Source: Phenylobacterium sp. (lineage in GTDB: Bacteria; Pseudomonadota; Alphaproteobacteria; Caulobacterales; Caulobacteraceae). Taken from it: DNA of 64,000 nt. Of the stretch, positions 38,971 to 48,584 are shown one piece after another (the first letter of the stretch is position 1; every line of letters begins with the position of its first letter). The position numbers were made by a program, and so were the translations under genes. Under the pieces are notes generated by a model. It searched no databases. It saw nothing but the letters and a program-made list of their open reading frames with translations, and was not told where the DNA came from. The stretch spans positions 248,001 through 312,000 of the forward strand of contig NZ_SCVD01000019.1 of the NCBI RefSeq assembly GCF_004297125.1, in the 5' to 3' direction.

Positions 38971-39741
38971 TCAGCCCTCGGCCAGCGCCTTGGCGGCCAG
39001 GTCGCGCCAGTGGCGGCCTTCCTTGCGGAACTGGGCGGCCAGCTTGGTCAGGCGCTTGTCCATCTCGGCTATGGCGGCCTGGGCCTCGGCCTTGCGGCCG
39101 TTGCGGGCCATGAAGGCGGCGTAGCGGGCCTGGCCCTCGAAGCCGGGCATGCGCTGCGCGGCCTCGGCCAGGGCTGCGTCGGCCTCGGCGGTGCGTCCCA
39201 CCGCCTCGTAGGCGCGGCCCAGGGCCAGGACGGCGGTGGGCGTGTGGCCTTCGGACGGGTCGCGGGTCAGGCGCTCCAGCACCGCCAGCGCCTCGGGCCC
39301 GCGGTTCAGCTCCAGCAGCGCGTTGGCGCGGCCCAGCAGCAGGGCGGGGTCCTCGGCGTGGATGCCTTGGGCGGCCTCCGCGTACAGGCGCTCGGCCTCC
39401 TCGTGGCGGCCCAGGGCCGTGGCGGCGTGGGCCAGGCGCGACTGGTTGCGGACGGTGGGCGTGTCCTCGCAGGCCTGTTTGGCCTCGCGGTATTCCCGCA
39501 GCGGGTCGAGGGCGGCGCGGGCCGATCGCTCCAGCCGCTGGGCCGTCTGGCCGCGGGTGAGGTCGGGCAGGACGATGGCGATGAAATAGACCAGCCCGCC
39601 CAGTGGCTGGAAGATCAGGATGATCCACAGCCAGAACAGCTCGCGGCCGGTGCGGACCACATGCACGGCCAGCGCGATCGAGAGGATCAGCGACAGGCCG
39701 ATGAGCGGCAGCGAGCCGCCGAGCAGGCCCATCATGCTCAC
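38971..39741 (-). CDS. Membrane-anchored TPR protein
   Basis: A 256-residue protein. The first ~65 residues hold two membrane segments (LPLIGLSLILSIALAVHVV; ELFWLWIILIFQPLGGLVYF) resembling the cardiolipin-synthase N-terminal PLDc_N domain. The rest is a set of about four tetratricopeptide-type helical repeats, for example EEAERLYAEAAQGIHAEDPA and TPTAVLALGRAYEAVGRTAE. The GTG at 39741 overlaps the pth stop; ATG 39735 is also possible. A periplasmic/cytoplasmic scaffold is likely. Confidence 0.82.
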   Translation of the reverse strand: MSMMGLLGGSLPLIGLSLILSIALAVHVVRTGRELFWLWIILIFQPLGGLVYFIAIVLPDLTRGQTAQRLERSARAALDPLREYREAKQACEDTPTVRNQSRLAHAATALGRHEEAERLYAEAAQGIHAEDPALLLGRANALLELNRGPEALAVLERLTRDPSEGHTPTAVLALGRAYEAVGRTAEADAALAEAAQRMPGFEGQARYAAFMARNGRKAEAQAAIAEMDKRLTKLAAQFRKEGRHWRDLAAKALAEG

Positions 39742-40376
39742 AGGTCACCCCCGGGCTGGCGGTTCTGGGCGAGCTTGCGGGGATCGGCCTTCTCGGCGGG
39801 GGCCAAGCGCATGACCTCGGTCTGGTACTTCTCGTCCTCGCCGAGGGCCAGCAGGGGGGCGGCGTCGGCGCAGGCCTGGAGCAGGGGTTCCACCCACTTC
39901 ATGTCGGCCTTGTGGAAGTCCGACAGCACGTGGCCGTGGACCAGGTCCTTGTCGCCCGGATGGCCGGTGCCCAGCCGGGCGCGGCGGAAGTGCGGGCCGA
40001 TCTGGGCGGTGATGGAGCGCACGCCGTTGTTGCCGGCCGCCCCGCCGCCGGCCTTCATCCGGAAGCGGCCGGGGGCCAGGTCGATCTCGTCGTAGAAGAC
40101 CACCAGGTCGACCGCGGGATCCAGCTTGAAGAACTTCACCGCCTCGCCGACGGCGCGGCCGCTCTCGTTGTAATAGCCCGACGGCTTGAGGATCAGGGTG
40201 CGGACCGGACCCTGCGGCGTCTCGATCGCGCCCTCGGACACCTGGGCGTGGAAACGCGAACGCGCCGCGGGGAAGCCCCAGCGGCGCGCGATCTCGTCAA
40301 CGGCCATGAAGCCGATGTTGTGGCGGTTCTTCGCGTAGGTCGGGCCAGGATTGCCCAGGCCGGCGATGAGCAGCAC
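39738..40376 (-). CDS. pth: Peptidyl-tRNA hydrolase
   Basis: A 212-residue enzyme recycling peptidyl-tRNA. The N-terminus MLLIAGLGNPGPTYAKNRHNIGF contains the catalytic His-containing RHNIGF, and FYDEIDLAPGRFRMKAGGG and GHPGDKDLVHGHVL also match the family. It follows rplY by 24 nt and shares the common bacterial rplY-pth arrangement. Confidence 0.96.
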   Translation of the reverse strand: MLLIAGLGNPGPTYAKNRHNIGFMAVDEIARRWGFPAARSRFHAQVSEGAIETPQGPVRTLILKPSGYYNESGRAVGEAVKFFKLDPAVDLVVFYDEIDLAPGRFRMKAGGGAAGNNGVRSITAQIGPHFRRARLGTGHPGDKDLVHGHVLSDFHKADMKWVEPLLQACADAAPLLALGEDEKYQTEVMRLAPAEKADPRKLAQNRQPGGDL

Positions 40377-40400
40377 GTCGGCTCCCCGCGAAGAAGAGGC

Positions 40401-41012
40401 TTAAGCTTCGGCTTCGCCTTCGGTGGCTTCGGCTTCGTCGCCGCCCGTGTCGACCTTGGCGGCGGCGATGGAGGCCACCACGACGTCGCCCTCGACGGCG
40501 GCTTCGACCTTGGCCGGCAGCTTCAGGTCGGAGACGCGGATGCTGTCGCCGATTTCCTTGCCGGTCAGGTCGACCACGATCTCTTCCGGGATCGAGTCGG
40601 CGTGGCAGGCGACGGTCACGGTGTGGTGGGCGATGTTCAGCGAACCACCGCGCTTCAGGCCAGGCGATTCTTCCTGGTTGGAGAAGTGAACCGGCACTTC
40701 GATCTTGATCTGCTGGTGCTCGTCGACCCGGTACAGGTCGAAGTGCATCGGCTCATCCGTCACCGGATGCATGTCGATGGCCTTGGCGATGACCGGCTGG
40801 GTCTCGGAGCCGTACTTCAGGGTCACCAGGTGGCCCAGCAGCTTGCCCGTGTAGAGCGCCTTGCGGAACTCGTTGGACTTCACCGCGATGGCCACCGGGT
40901 CCTTGGAGCCGCCGTACAGCACGCCGGGAACCATGCCGCCGCGGCGGGTGGCGCGCGCGCCACCGGTGCCGGTCTGCTCGCGCACTTCAACGTTCAAAAC
41001 GATATCGGCCAT
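40401..41012 (-). CDS. rplY: 50S ribosomal protein L25 (general stress protein Ctc type)
   Basis: About 203 residues (ATG 41012; 41018 also in frame). It has the 5S rRNA-binding L25 N-domain, beginning LNVEVREQTGTGGARATRRGGMVPGVLYGG, and the C-terminal TL5/Ctc domain that ends in an acidic tail (EAEATEGEAEA). Typical of long bacterial L25 forms. It is followed by pth and preceded by a terminator-like hairpin. Confidence 0.95.
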   Translation of the reverse strand: MADIVLNVEVREQTGTGGARATRRGGMVPGVLYGGSKDPVAIAVKSNEFRKALYTGKLLGHLVTLKYGSETQPVIAKAIDMHPVTDEPMHFDLYRVDEHQQIKIEVPVHFSNQEESPGLKRGGSLNIAHHTVTVACHADSIPEEIVVDLTGKEIGDSIRVSDLKLPAKVEAAVEGDVVVASIAAAKVDTGGDEAEATEGEAEA

Positions 41013-41022
41013 GGCCATGCCT

Positions 41023-41056
41023 CAAAACGAAACCGCCGCGCGTCTCGCGCGCGGCG
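41023..41056 (-). terminator. Hairpin with T-rich tract directly upstream of rplY
   Basis: On the minus strand CGCCGCGCG (41056-41048) pairs with CGCGCGGCG (41042-41034) around a 5-nt loop, followed by GGTTTCGTTTTGAG, a T-rich tract. The hairpin ends about 10 nt before the rplY start. It could be the terminator of the lipoprotein gene (ends 41154), or an attenuator or leader regulator of rplY. Confidence 0.55.
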
Positions 41057-41153
41057 ATGGAAGTCAAACCCACAAGGGTCGAAAGGGTGCGCGTAGATAC
41101 ACAAAAGCCCTGCCGGACGCAACCGGGCGCCGGCCAGGATCGACGCGGACCCT

Positions 41154-42200
41154 TCAGCTCTTCCTCTTGCCCTTCTTGACGGCCGGGGACTTCTTGGTCG
41201 GCATGCCCTTGGCGATGGTCTTGGCGTCGGGGATGTAGCGGGCCTCGTAGGGCTCGGGCAGGCCGGCCGCGCGGATCACGCAGCGGCCGGTGTCCATCAT
41301 CACGTGCTGGCCCAGGCAGAAGACGTCCTCGTAGTTCGGCCGCGACACCGCCAGGCACTGGTACAGGTTGAGCTTGGACGTGCTCATGCACATGCCGATG
41401 TTCGGCTCGTGGGTCAGGGCCGTGAGTTGTTCGGCGTTGGCGTCGGTGGCCTCGCCCAGGACCGCCAGGGCGGCGATCGCCAGGCCGCGGATCACCGTCG
41501 GCGTATAGGGCGGCGGGGCGGCCGTGGCGGTCAGGCCCAGCGAGGCCACGCCGGTCGAGGCCTGCTGCAGGCGCGCGGTCTCGGCCACGTCGCCCATCAT
41601 GGCGGTGGCGGAGACCGACTTGGCGCCGGCGAGGCGCACGTCACGGCTGGCCACCTCGGCCTTGGACCAGGGCTGCTTCTGGATGTCGTAGGCGGCCTGC
41701 TTGATCGCCTTGCCCTGGTCGTACAGGCGCTGGGCGTCGCCGCCGAGGGTGGCGATCACCAGCCCCGCGGCGCTGTCCGAGCCGGAGATCCCCACCGCAT
41801 AGGCCGGATCCTTCATGATCTCGTAGGCGATCTGGCGCCGCTGGACGGGGTCCTTGGCGTAGACACGGACGCCTTCGACGAAGGCCTTGTCCTGCAGCGC
41901 CACGACCGCCGAATAGGCGATGGCCCCGCGCACCAGCTGGTTGGGCTCATATGACGCGCCCACCTGGACCGATCGGGCGACGCCGGCGCCGTCGGCGAAG
42001 TCCGGCGTGATCGCCGTGGTGCGGGTCATGTAGCCGCGGTAGGCGGCGGCCAGCTCGATCAGCTTGGGCGACAGGCTGACGGTGGGCGCGGCGGGCGGCG
42101 GCGGCGTGATCACCGGGGGCGGGGCCTCGGCGCAGCTCACCAGCAAGGCGGCGGCCACGGTGGCGGCGAGAACGGCTCGGACCGGAAAACGAAGCAGCAT
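41154..42200 (-). CDS. Hypothetical lipoprotein
   Basis: A 348-residue protein with a lipoprotein signal: MLLRFPVRAVLAATVAAALLVSC with a LVSC lipobox, then a Pro-rich linker. The mature part is largely helical (LIELAAAYRGYMTRTTAIT; AGLVIATLGGDAQRLYDQGK; RGLAIAALAVLGEAT) and has four late cysteines (MCMSTSK, YQCLAVS, VFCLGQH, GRCVIR) that may pair. A lysine-rich tail ends the protein. I do not recognise a family. Likely inner leaflet of the outer membrane. Confidence 0.8.
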   Translation of the reverse strand: MLLRFPVRAVLAATVAAALLVSCAEAPPPVITPPPPAAPTVSLSPKLIELAAAYRGYMTRTTAITPDFADGAGVARSVQVGASYEPNQLVRGAIAYSAVVALQDKAFVEGVRVYAKDPVQRRQIAYEIMKDPAYAVGISGSDSAAGLVIATLGGDAQRLYDQGKAIKQAAYDIQKQPWSKAEVASRDVRLAGAKSVSATAMMGDVAETARLQQASTGVASLGLTATAAPPPYTPTVIRGLAIAALAVLGEATDANAEQLTALTHEPNIGMCMSTSKLNLYQCLAVSRPNYEDVFCLGQHVMMDTGRCVIRAAGLPEPYEARYIPDAKTIAKGMPTKKSPAVKKGKRKS

Positions 42201-42325
42201 CAGGCGACCTTCCCCCTCTTGCGAGTGGTGATTCTTCTTGTCCGCCCCCGAACGGTCCCTGGATTAACCGGCGGCATATGCGCTCGGCAAGCGTCGCCGG
42301 TGGAACAACCGGCCGCCAGGACCCG

Positions 42326-43261
42326 CTAATCGAACAGTTTCGACACGCTCTCTTCGTTGGCGATGCGGCGGATCGCCTCGCCGATCAGGGCCGCGCAGCT
42401 CACGTAGCGGATCTTCGGCGTGTTCTCGACCCGGTCCGGCGCGGCGATGGAATCGGTCATCACCAGCTCCTTCAGCACCGAGGCCTGGACCCGCTCGATC
42501 GCCCCGCCCGAGAGGACACCGTGGGTGACATAGGCCGAGACCTCGGTCGCGCCGCCGTCGATCAGGGCCTGGGCCGCGTTGCAGAGGGTGCCGCCGCCAT
42601 CGATCATGTCGTCGAACAGGATGCAGCGTCGGCCGTTGACGTCGCCGATGATGTTGGCGACCTCGCTCTTGCCCGGTCCCGAGCGGCGCTTGTCGACGAT
42701 GGCGAGCTCGGTGTTGAGCCGGCTGGCCACCGCCAGCGCCCGGACCACGCCGCCCACGTCGGGCGAGACGATCATGATGTCCTTGGGCTTTTCGTAGTTG
42801 TCCTTGATGTCGGAGGCCAGCAGCGGCGCGGACAGCAGGTTGTCGGTGGGGATGTCGAAGAACCCTTGGATCTGGCCGGAGTGCAGATCCATCGTCAGCA
42901 CGCGGTCGGCGCCGGCGCGGGTGATCAGGTTGGCGACCAGCTTGGCCGAGATGGGCGTGCGGCCGCCGGTCTTCCGGTCCTGGCGCGCATAGCCGAAGTA
43001 GGGTGTCACGGCCGTGATCCGCCGGGCCGAGGCGCGCTTCAGCGCGTCGATGCAGACCAGCAGCTCCATCAGGTGGTCGTTGGCCGGGTAGCTGGTCGAC
43101 TGCAGGATGAAGACGTCCTCGCCGCGGACGTTCTCGTCGATGGTGACCCAGACCTCGTTGTCGGCGAACCGCTTCACCTGGGCCCGCGTCAGGGGCACGT
43201 CGAGATGGGATGCCACGGCCTGGGCCAGCATACGATTCGAGTTGCCGGCCAGCAGCTTCAT
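42326..43261 (-). CDS. prs: Ribose-phosphate pyrophosphokinase
   Basis: A 311-residue enzyme making PRPP for nucleotide, His and Trp synthesis. [17 protein letters not shown] begins the family; the catalytic/PP loop [18 protein letters not shown] and flexible-loop [18 protein letters not shown] are typical. The start at 43261 is chosen because the in-frame extension upstream is low-quality. Standard length. Confidence 0.96.
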   Translation of the reverse strand: MKLLAGNSNRMLAQAVASHLDVPLTRAQVKRFADNEVWVTIDENVRGEDVFILQSTSYPANDHLMELLVCIDALKRASARRITAVTPYFGYARQDRKTGGRTPISAKLVANLITRAGADRVLTMDLHSGQIQGFFDIPTDNLLSAPLLASDIKDNYEKPKDIMIVSPDVGGVVRALAVASRLNTELAIVDKRRSGPGKSEVANIIGDVNGRRCILFDDMIDGGGTLCNAAQALIDGGATEVSAYVTHGVLSGGAIERVQASVLKELVMTDSIAAPDRVENTPKIRYVSCAALIGEAIRRIANEESVSKLFD

Positions 43262-43426
43262 CGGACCCCGACTCCCATGGTGGATTTGCGCGGCTTGTAG
43301 CAGGGGATCGCGTGGGGGCAAGGGCCTCATCGGGCCTTCGATCACGGGGGCTCTATTGGTCAGGGTCCGGCGTGGCCGCTATGCCGGAGGCCGACGCCAA
43401 CTCCCGACGCCCTCACCCGGAGCCGC

Positions 43427-45379
43427 ATGCCCCATCATACCCCGCTGATCGCCACCATCGTCGCCGGCCTGACGGTCGCCTTCGCGCTCGGCGCGCTGGC
43501 GCACAGGTTCCGCATCTCGCCGCTGGTCGGATACCTCGCCGCGGGGGTCCTCGTGGGCCCGTTCACGCCGGGCTATGTGGCGGACGCCGGCCTTGCGCAG
43601 GAACTGGCCGAGATCGGCGTGATCCTGCTGATGTTCGGTGTAGGGCTGCACTTCTCTCTCAAGGACTTGCTGTCCGTCCGCGCCATCGCCATTCCGGGCG
43701 CCTTGGGCCAGATGGCGGCGGCGACGCTGCTCGGCATGGGGCTGGGATACCTGATGGGGTGGCCGCCGGTGGCCGGCCTGGTCTTCGGCCTGGCGCTGTC
43801 GGTGGCTTCGACCGTCGTGCTGCTGCGCGCGCTGCAGGAACGGCGGATCGTTCAGACCGACAAGGGCCGCATCGCGGTCGGATGGCTGATCGTCGAGGAC
43901 CTGGCCATGGTCCTGGCGCTAGTGCTGCTGCCGGCGCTGGCCGGCGCGCTCGCGCCGTCCGCCGCCGGGGCCGACATGGTCAGCGCCTGGATGCTGCCGC
44001 TGGCCATCACCATCGGCAAGGTGATCGCCTTCGTGGCCTTCATGCTGATCGTGGGCCGCCGCGTCATCCCGTGGATCCTGCACTGGACGGCCCACACCGG
44101 CTCGCGCGAGCTGTTCCGGCTGGCGGTGCTGGCCATCGCGCTGGGCGTGGCCTTCGGCGCGGCGCTGCTGTTCGACGTGTCCTTCGCCTTGGGCGCGTTC
44201 TTCGCCGGCATGCTGCTGGCCGAGTCCGAGCTGAGCCAGCGGGCGGCGGAAGAGACCCTTCCGCTGCGCGACGCCTTCGCGGTGCTGTTCTTCGTCTCGG
44301 TCGGCATGCTGTTCAACCCGAACGTGCTGGTCGACCAGATCTGGCCTCTCCTCGCGACGGTCGCGATCATCGTGTTCGGAAAGTCGCTCGCCGCCTTCGT
44401 GATCGTGCGCGGCTTCCGGCACGACAACGCCACGGCCCTGACCATCGCCGCGTCCCTGGCCCAGATCGGCGAGTTCTCCTTCATCCTCGCGGGACTGGGC
44501 GTCGGGCTGAACCTGCTGCCGGAGGAAGGGCGCGACCTGATCCTCGGCGGAGCCATCATCTCCATTCTCCTGAACCCGCTGATCTTCGCCGCGGTCATGC
44601 GCACGCGGCCCAAGCTCAAGGCGATCGAGGTCAAGGCGCCCGAGCCCGCCAACGACTTCCTGCCGACGGCGCTCACCGAGCACGTGATCCTGGTCGGCTT
44701 CGGTCGGGTGGGGGCGGCGGTGGCCGAGGGGCTGGAGGCCGCGGGGCGTCCTTTCCTGGTGGTCGAGCTCGACGACGCCTCACGCCGCCGTGCGCGGACG
44801 GCCGGCTTCGAAGTGCTGGCCGGCAACGCCGCGGACCCGCAGGTCCTGGCCGCCGCCGGCGCCGTCGCCGCCCGCAAGCTGATCTGCACCATTCCCGACG
44901 GCTTCGAGGCCGGCGGGGTGACCGAGGAGGCGCGGCGGGTGAATCCCGACCTTCGGATCATCGCCCGGGCCCATTCCGACGCCGAGGTGGAGCACCTGCG
45001 GAAACATGGATGCGACCTGGCGATCTCGGGCGAACGCGAGCTGGCCGCGGCGATGCTGGCGCAGCTTCGGCCGGCGAAGGAAGAGTTGCCTCCGCTGGTC
45101 CCGCCCGCGCCGGCCGCGGCCGAGGGCCGCGCGCTGCTGGACGACGCCGAGTGGGCGTTGCTCTCCGTGGCGCGCCTCGACGAGCTGGCGGCCGGCCAGG
45201 CCGTCGACCGCGAGGGGCTGTTCGAGGGCGCCGAGCGCCTGGGCAGCTTCGGGACCGAGCGGCTGCAAAGCGCCGTCGCCGGCCTGATCGCCAAGGACCT
45301 GATGGCCGACCTGGGCGGCGGGCGTGTGGCCCTGACCTCCGCTGGCGTGCGCAACGCCGCGCACGCGCCGGTCTATTAG
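43427..45379 (+). CDS. CPA2-family K+(Na+)/H+ antiporter with TrkA-N domain
   Basis: A 650-residue KefB/YbaL-type antiporter. The first ~390 residues are about 12 membrane helices with the CPA2 features VGYLAAGVLVGPFTPG and SFALGAFFAGMLLAESELS. From about residue 418 HVILVGFGRVGAAVAEGL starts a TrkA-N (NAD-binding) domain. A C-terminal extension is predicted soluble. It probably exchanges K+ or Na+ for protons under pH or electrophile stress. Its stop overlaps the convergent pgeF by 4 nt (TTAG). Confidence 0.9.
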   Translation: MPHHTPLIATIVAGLTVAFALGALAHRFRISPLVGYLAAGVLVGPFTPGYVADAGLAQELAEIGVILLMFGVGLHFSLKDLLSVRAIAIPGALGQMAAATLLGMGLGYLMGWPPVAGLVFGLALSVASTVVLLRALQERRIVQTDKGRIAVGWLIVEDLAMVLALVLLPALAGALAPSAAGADMVSAWMLPLAITIGKVIAFVAFMLIVGRRVIPWILHWTAHTGSRELFRLAVLAIALGVAFGAALLFDVSFALGAFFAGMLLAESELSQRAAEETLPLRDAFAVLFFVSVGMLFNPNVLVDQIWPLLATVAIIVFGKSLAAFVIVRGFRHDNATALTIAASLAQIGEFSFILAGLGVGLNLLPEEGRDLILGGAIISILLNPLIFAAVMRTRPKLKAIEVKAPEPANDFLPTALTEHVILVGFGRVGAAVAEGLEAAGRPFLVVELDDASRRRARTAGFEVLAGNAADPQVLAAAGAVAARKLICTIPDGFEAGGVTEEARRVNPDLRIIARAHSDAEVEHLRKHGCDLAISGERELAAAMLAQLRPAKEELPPLVPPAPAAAEGRALLDDAEWALLSVARLDELAAGQAVDREGLFEGAERLGSFGTERLQSAVAGLIAKDLMADLGGGRVALTSAGVRNAAHAPVY

Positions 45380-46140
45380 GTCAGCACGATCGCCGAGAGC
45401 AGGCGGCCGTAGTCCGGTTCGCCCTGCTTGAAGGCGCGGCGGTTGGAGAAGAACAGGTCGGGCTCGGCGCAGGTGTCGCGGCCGATCCATTCGCAAGCGG
45501 CGATCCCGGCCGCCTCCAGCCGCATCAGCACGAAGGCCGGTAGGTCGAACTGACGCTTGTCGGGCGCCGCGCCCGCCGTGAAGAACCGGCCATAGGCGCG
45601 GTCGGCGTCGGTGAAGCGCTGCACGTACTCGAGGCCAACCTCGTAGGACGCCGGCGCGATGCAGGGTCCGACCGCGGCGACGATGCGCTCGCGCCGCGCG
45701 CCCAGGCCCTCCATCCGCGCGATGGCCGACTCCGCGACGCCGGTCAGGGCGCCCTTCCACCCGGCATGGGCGGCGGCCACGACCCGGGCCTCGGCGTCGG
45801 CGAACAGGATCGGGGCGCAGTCGGCGGCCAGCGCGCCGCAGACGACGCCGGTGGTGGCGCTGACCACGCCGTCCGCCTGGGGCGGCCCGGCCGGCCAGGG
45901 GCCATCGGCCACCAGGGCCGTGGCGGAATGGACCTGGTAGGCGGTGACCAGCTCCCCGCCGAGGTGGTTGGCGGCGCGACGGCGGTTCTCGGCCACCGCC
46001 TCGGGATCGTCCTTGGAGCCCACCCCGACGTTCAGGCTGGCGTAGATGCCGGTCGAGACCCCGCCCTGCCGGGTGAAGAAGGCGTGGCGGACGCCGGGCA
46101 GGTCCAGCAGCTTCGAGGTCAGGGTCGGGAGCCGGGTCAT
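45376..46140 (-). CDS. pgeF: Peptidoglycan editing factor PgeF (YfiH/laccase-domain)
   Basis: About 254 residues, the PgeF/YfiH purine-nucleoside phosphorylase-like family that removes wrongly incorporated amino acids from peptidoglycan precursors. The motif HAFFTRQGGVS, VHSATA, the metal site AADCAPIL and HAGWKGAL are characteristic. It follows the SAM methyltransferase gene by 1 nt. The frame upstream of 46140 is a shadow. Confidence 0.93.
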   Translation of the reverse strand: MTRLPTLTSKLLDLPGVRHAFFTRQGGVSTGIYASLNVGVGSKDDPEAVAENRRRAANHLGGELVTAYQVHSATALVADGPWPAGPPQADGVVSATTGVVCGALAADCAPILFADAEARVVAAAHAGWKGALTGVAESAIARMEGLGARRERIVAAVGPCIAPASYEVGLEYVQRFTDADRAYGRFFTAGAAPDKRQFDLPAFVLMRLEAAGIAACEWIGRDTCAEPDLFFSNRRAFKQGEPDYGRLLSAIVLT

Positions 46141-46141
46141 C

Positions 46142-47194
46142 TCAGTCTTCCTCGAACGCCGGCGGCGTCCAGCCGGGCGAATACAGGCAACAGGCCTTGA
46201 ACAGGTCGCCCATCTGGTCACCGCCGACCAGCCGGTTGAGCTGGCGACCGATGGTCTCGGACCGGTCGGGGCGCGCCCGCATCAGCGCCTCGGCCCGCTC
46301 GCCCACGCCCAGCCGCGCCAGGAAGGCGGCCTGGGTCAGGATCGCCGAGCCAGCGCCCATGCGCTCGGCCGCCGCCCGTACGGCCGGGAAGTCGGCGTGC
46401 ACGGTCAGGTCCGCCTCGCCGGGGCAGGCCAGCGGGTCCACCCGTTCGTGGCGCACCAGCGCCTGCAGCGTGTCGCCGAAGCCCGGCCGGTCGCGGCCGT
46501 AGTCGATCAGCAGCGCCGCCCCGCCGTCCCGCACCAGCCGCTCGCCCAGGGCCGCGCCCAGCGCCTCCTGCTGCGCGGAGATCTCGCAGACCACGCCCTC
46601 CCGCGCGTCGGGCAGCGGCGCGGCGGCCGGGACGAGGCCGAACTGCAGCGTCCCGTCGCCGCCCACGCCCACCACCTGCTCGGCCCAGCCCGTGGCGGTG
46701 CGGACGAACTGGCGCACGGGCAGGCAGTCCAGCAGCTCGTTGGCGATCAGGATCATGGGCGAACCGCCCGGAACTTCGTCCAGCGCCCGGGCCCAGTGCG
46801 CGGCGCCGCCTAGGCGCTCGCGCTGTAGCGCGGCCAGGGGCTCGGAGGTCTCCACCAGCCAGACGTCGGCGGCCTCCAGGAAGGCGGGCGACAGGCGTCC
46901 CGCCGCCCGCAGCACGTCGCCCATCAGGGTCCCGTCGCCGGGGCCCATTTCCACCAGGACGAACGGCGACGGGGCGCCCATCGCCTGCCAGGCCGAGATC
47001 GCCCAGACGCCGACCAGCTCGCCGAACATCTGGCTCACCAGCGGCGCGGTGATGAAATCGCCGCCCTCGCCCAGGGCCGGGCGGGTCGCGTAGTAGCCGT
47101 CCTGCGGGTCGTGCAGGCAGGCGGTCATGTACTGGGCGACGGTCAGGGGCCCGGTCTGGGCGATCTGCGCCGCCAGCCGATCAAGCAGGCTCAT
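46142..47194 (-). CDS. SAM-dependent methyltransferase, NDUFAF7/MidA family
   Basis: A 350-residue class I methyltransferase of the family related to mitochondrial NDUFAF7, which methylates an arginine of complex I subunit NDUFS2. Motifs are FVLVEMGPGDGTLMGD (SAM site) and MILIANELLDCLPVRQFV. Its 5' end overlaps lgt by 14 nt. Bacterial function is unproven. Confidence 0.92.
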   Translation of the reverse strand: MSLLDRLAAQIAQTGPLTVAQYMTACLHDPQDGYYATRPALGEGGDFITAPLVSQMFGELVGVWAISAWQAMGAPSPFVLVEMGPGDGTLMGDVLRAAGRLSPAFLEAADVWLVETSEPLAALQRERLGGAAHWARALDEVPGGSPMILIANELLDCLPVRQFVRTATGWAEQVVGVGGDGTLQFGLVPAAAPLPDAREGVVCEISAQQEALGAALGERLVRDGGAALLIDYGRDRPGFGDTLQALVRHERVDPLACPGEADLTVHADFPAVRAAAERMGAGSAILTQAAFLARLGVGERAEALMRARPDRSETIGRQLNRLVGGDQMGDLFKACCLYSPGWTPPAFEED

Positions 47195-48080
47195 TCGCAG
47201 GCCGGCCCGCAGGCTCTCCGGTGGCGGCGGGCAGCGCCGGGGGCAACGGCTCGCGCATCCCGCGCCAGATCAGGAACAGGCCGGCCAGCACCATCGGGAT
47301 CGACAGGATCATCCCCATGGTCAGGCCGAACGGGAAGTCGGGCATGCCCTGGTCCGGCTCGCGCACCGTCTCGATGGCGATGCGGAAGATCCCGTAGAAC
47401 AGCACGAAGATCCCGGAGATCACGCCGCGCCGGTTGCCCAGCTTCGCCCCATGGGTGGCCCAGCGCAGGATCAGGAACAGGATCAGCCCTTCGAACGCCG
47501 CCTCGTAGAGCTGGCTGGGATGGCGGACGACGTCGCCGGCCGGACAGTAGCCATAGGTCTCGCGGATCTGGTCGTTGCAGAACACGAAGCCCCAGGGCAG
47601 GCCCGGCGCCTCGCGGCCCCACAGCTCGCCGTTGACGAAGTTGGCGCACCTGCCGAGGAAGTGGCCGATGGGATAGGCCGGCGCCACCACGTCGGCGATC
47701 CGCAGCAGGTCCAGCTTGTTGCGCCAGGCGAAGCCGACCATCGCGATGGACACGCCGATCACCCCGCCGTGGAAGCTCATCCCGCCTTCCCAGACCTTGA
47801 AGATGCCGATCGGGTCGGTCCAGATCATGGCCGGCGTGTAGAACAGGACGTGCCCCAGCCGGCCGCCCCCGATGACCCCGATGGCGATCCACAGGATCAG
47901 GTCATCCATCTGTTCGGGCGTGAACGGCGCCGGGCGATGCGTCCAGAGCGCCGTATTCCTCAACAGGCCTGTGGCATAGCGCCACCCCAGCAGGATGCCC
48001 GCCACATAGGCCAGCGCATACCAGCGGATGGCGAAGGGGCCGAGCTGCACGAGGACGGGGTCGATGTCGGGGAAGGGCAC
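47181..48080 (-). CDS. lgt: Prolipoprotein diacylglyceryl transferase
   Basis: A 299-residue inner-membrane enzyme that attaches diacylglycerol to lipoprotein cysteines. The Lgt signature is in GRCANFVNGELWGR, and MSFHGGVIGVSIAM carries the conserved His-Gly-Gly. Seven membrane helices fit. It is the first gene of lgt-methyltransferase-pgeF, divergent from ubiK. Confidence 0.96.
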   Translation of the reverse strand: MPFPDIDPVLVQLGPFAIRWYALAYVAGILLGWRYATGLLRNTALWTHRPAPFTPEQMDDLILWIAIGVIGGGRLGHVLFYTPAMIWTDPIGIFKVWEGGMSFHGGVIGVSIAMVGFAWRNKLDLLRIADVVAPAYPIGHFLGRCANFVNGELWGREAPGLPWGFVFCNDQIRETYGYCPAGDVVRHPSQLYEAAFEGLILFLILRWATHGAKLGNRRGVISGIFVLFYGIFRIAIETVREPDQGMPDFPFGLTMGMILSIPMVLAGLFLIWRGMREPLPPALPAATGEPAGRPANEPA

Positions 48081-48196
48081 TTCTTAGGCGACTCCTGCGT
48101 TCCAATAGCGACTTAGAGGAGAAGCCATTCGCTTTCATCCCCCGCAGGGCCATATAGACAGGTCGGACGGCCCGTTTTGGCCAAAGAAGACAAAAG

Positions 48197-48445
48197 ATGC
48201 AGACGCAAAACCCAATCCTCGACGAGATCGCCAAGCTGACCACCGCCGCCATGGGCTTGGCCCAGGCCGCCGGTGACGAGGCCAAGGCGGCCTTCCGCAG
48301 CCAGACCGATCGGCTGGTGGCGGAAATGGATCTCGTGCGACGTGAAGACTACGACGTGCTGAAGGCCGAAGTGGCCGCTCTTCGTCAGGAAATCGAGGCG
48401 TTGAAGGCGGCAAAACCGGCCCGCAAGACCTCGAAGCCCGAATGA
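48197..48445 (+). CDS. ubiK: Ubiquinone biosynthesis accessory factor UbiK-type protein
   Basis: An 82-residue amphipathic/coiled-coil protein: NPILDEIAKLTTAAMGLAQA followed by RREDYDVLKAEVAALRQEIE and a Lys-rich tail. This matches the BMFP/YqiC family, named UbiK for its role in aerobic ubiquinone synthesis. It is divergently adjacent to lgt. Confidence 0.9.
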   Translation: MQTQNPILDEIAKLTTAAMGLAQAAGDEAKAAFRSQTDRLVAEMDLVRREDYDVLKAEVAALRQEIEALKAAKPARKTSKPE

Positions 48446-48584
48446 TCACAGCGCACGTCACGCGAAAGCTGTTCGCGCGTCACAAGAACTCGCTGACACT
48501 GGGTTCAAGAAACGGTTTAGGTTCATTGATGCGGACGATTCGGGGGCGGCGTTCCGTTCTCCGTCCGAGTCGAAAGGCGTCGTG

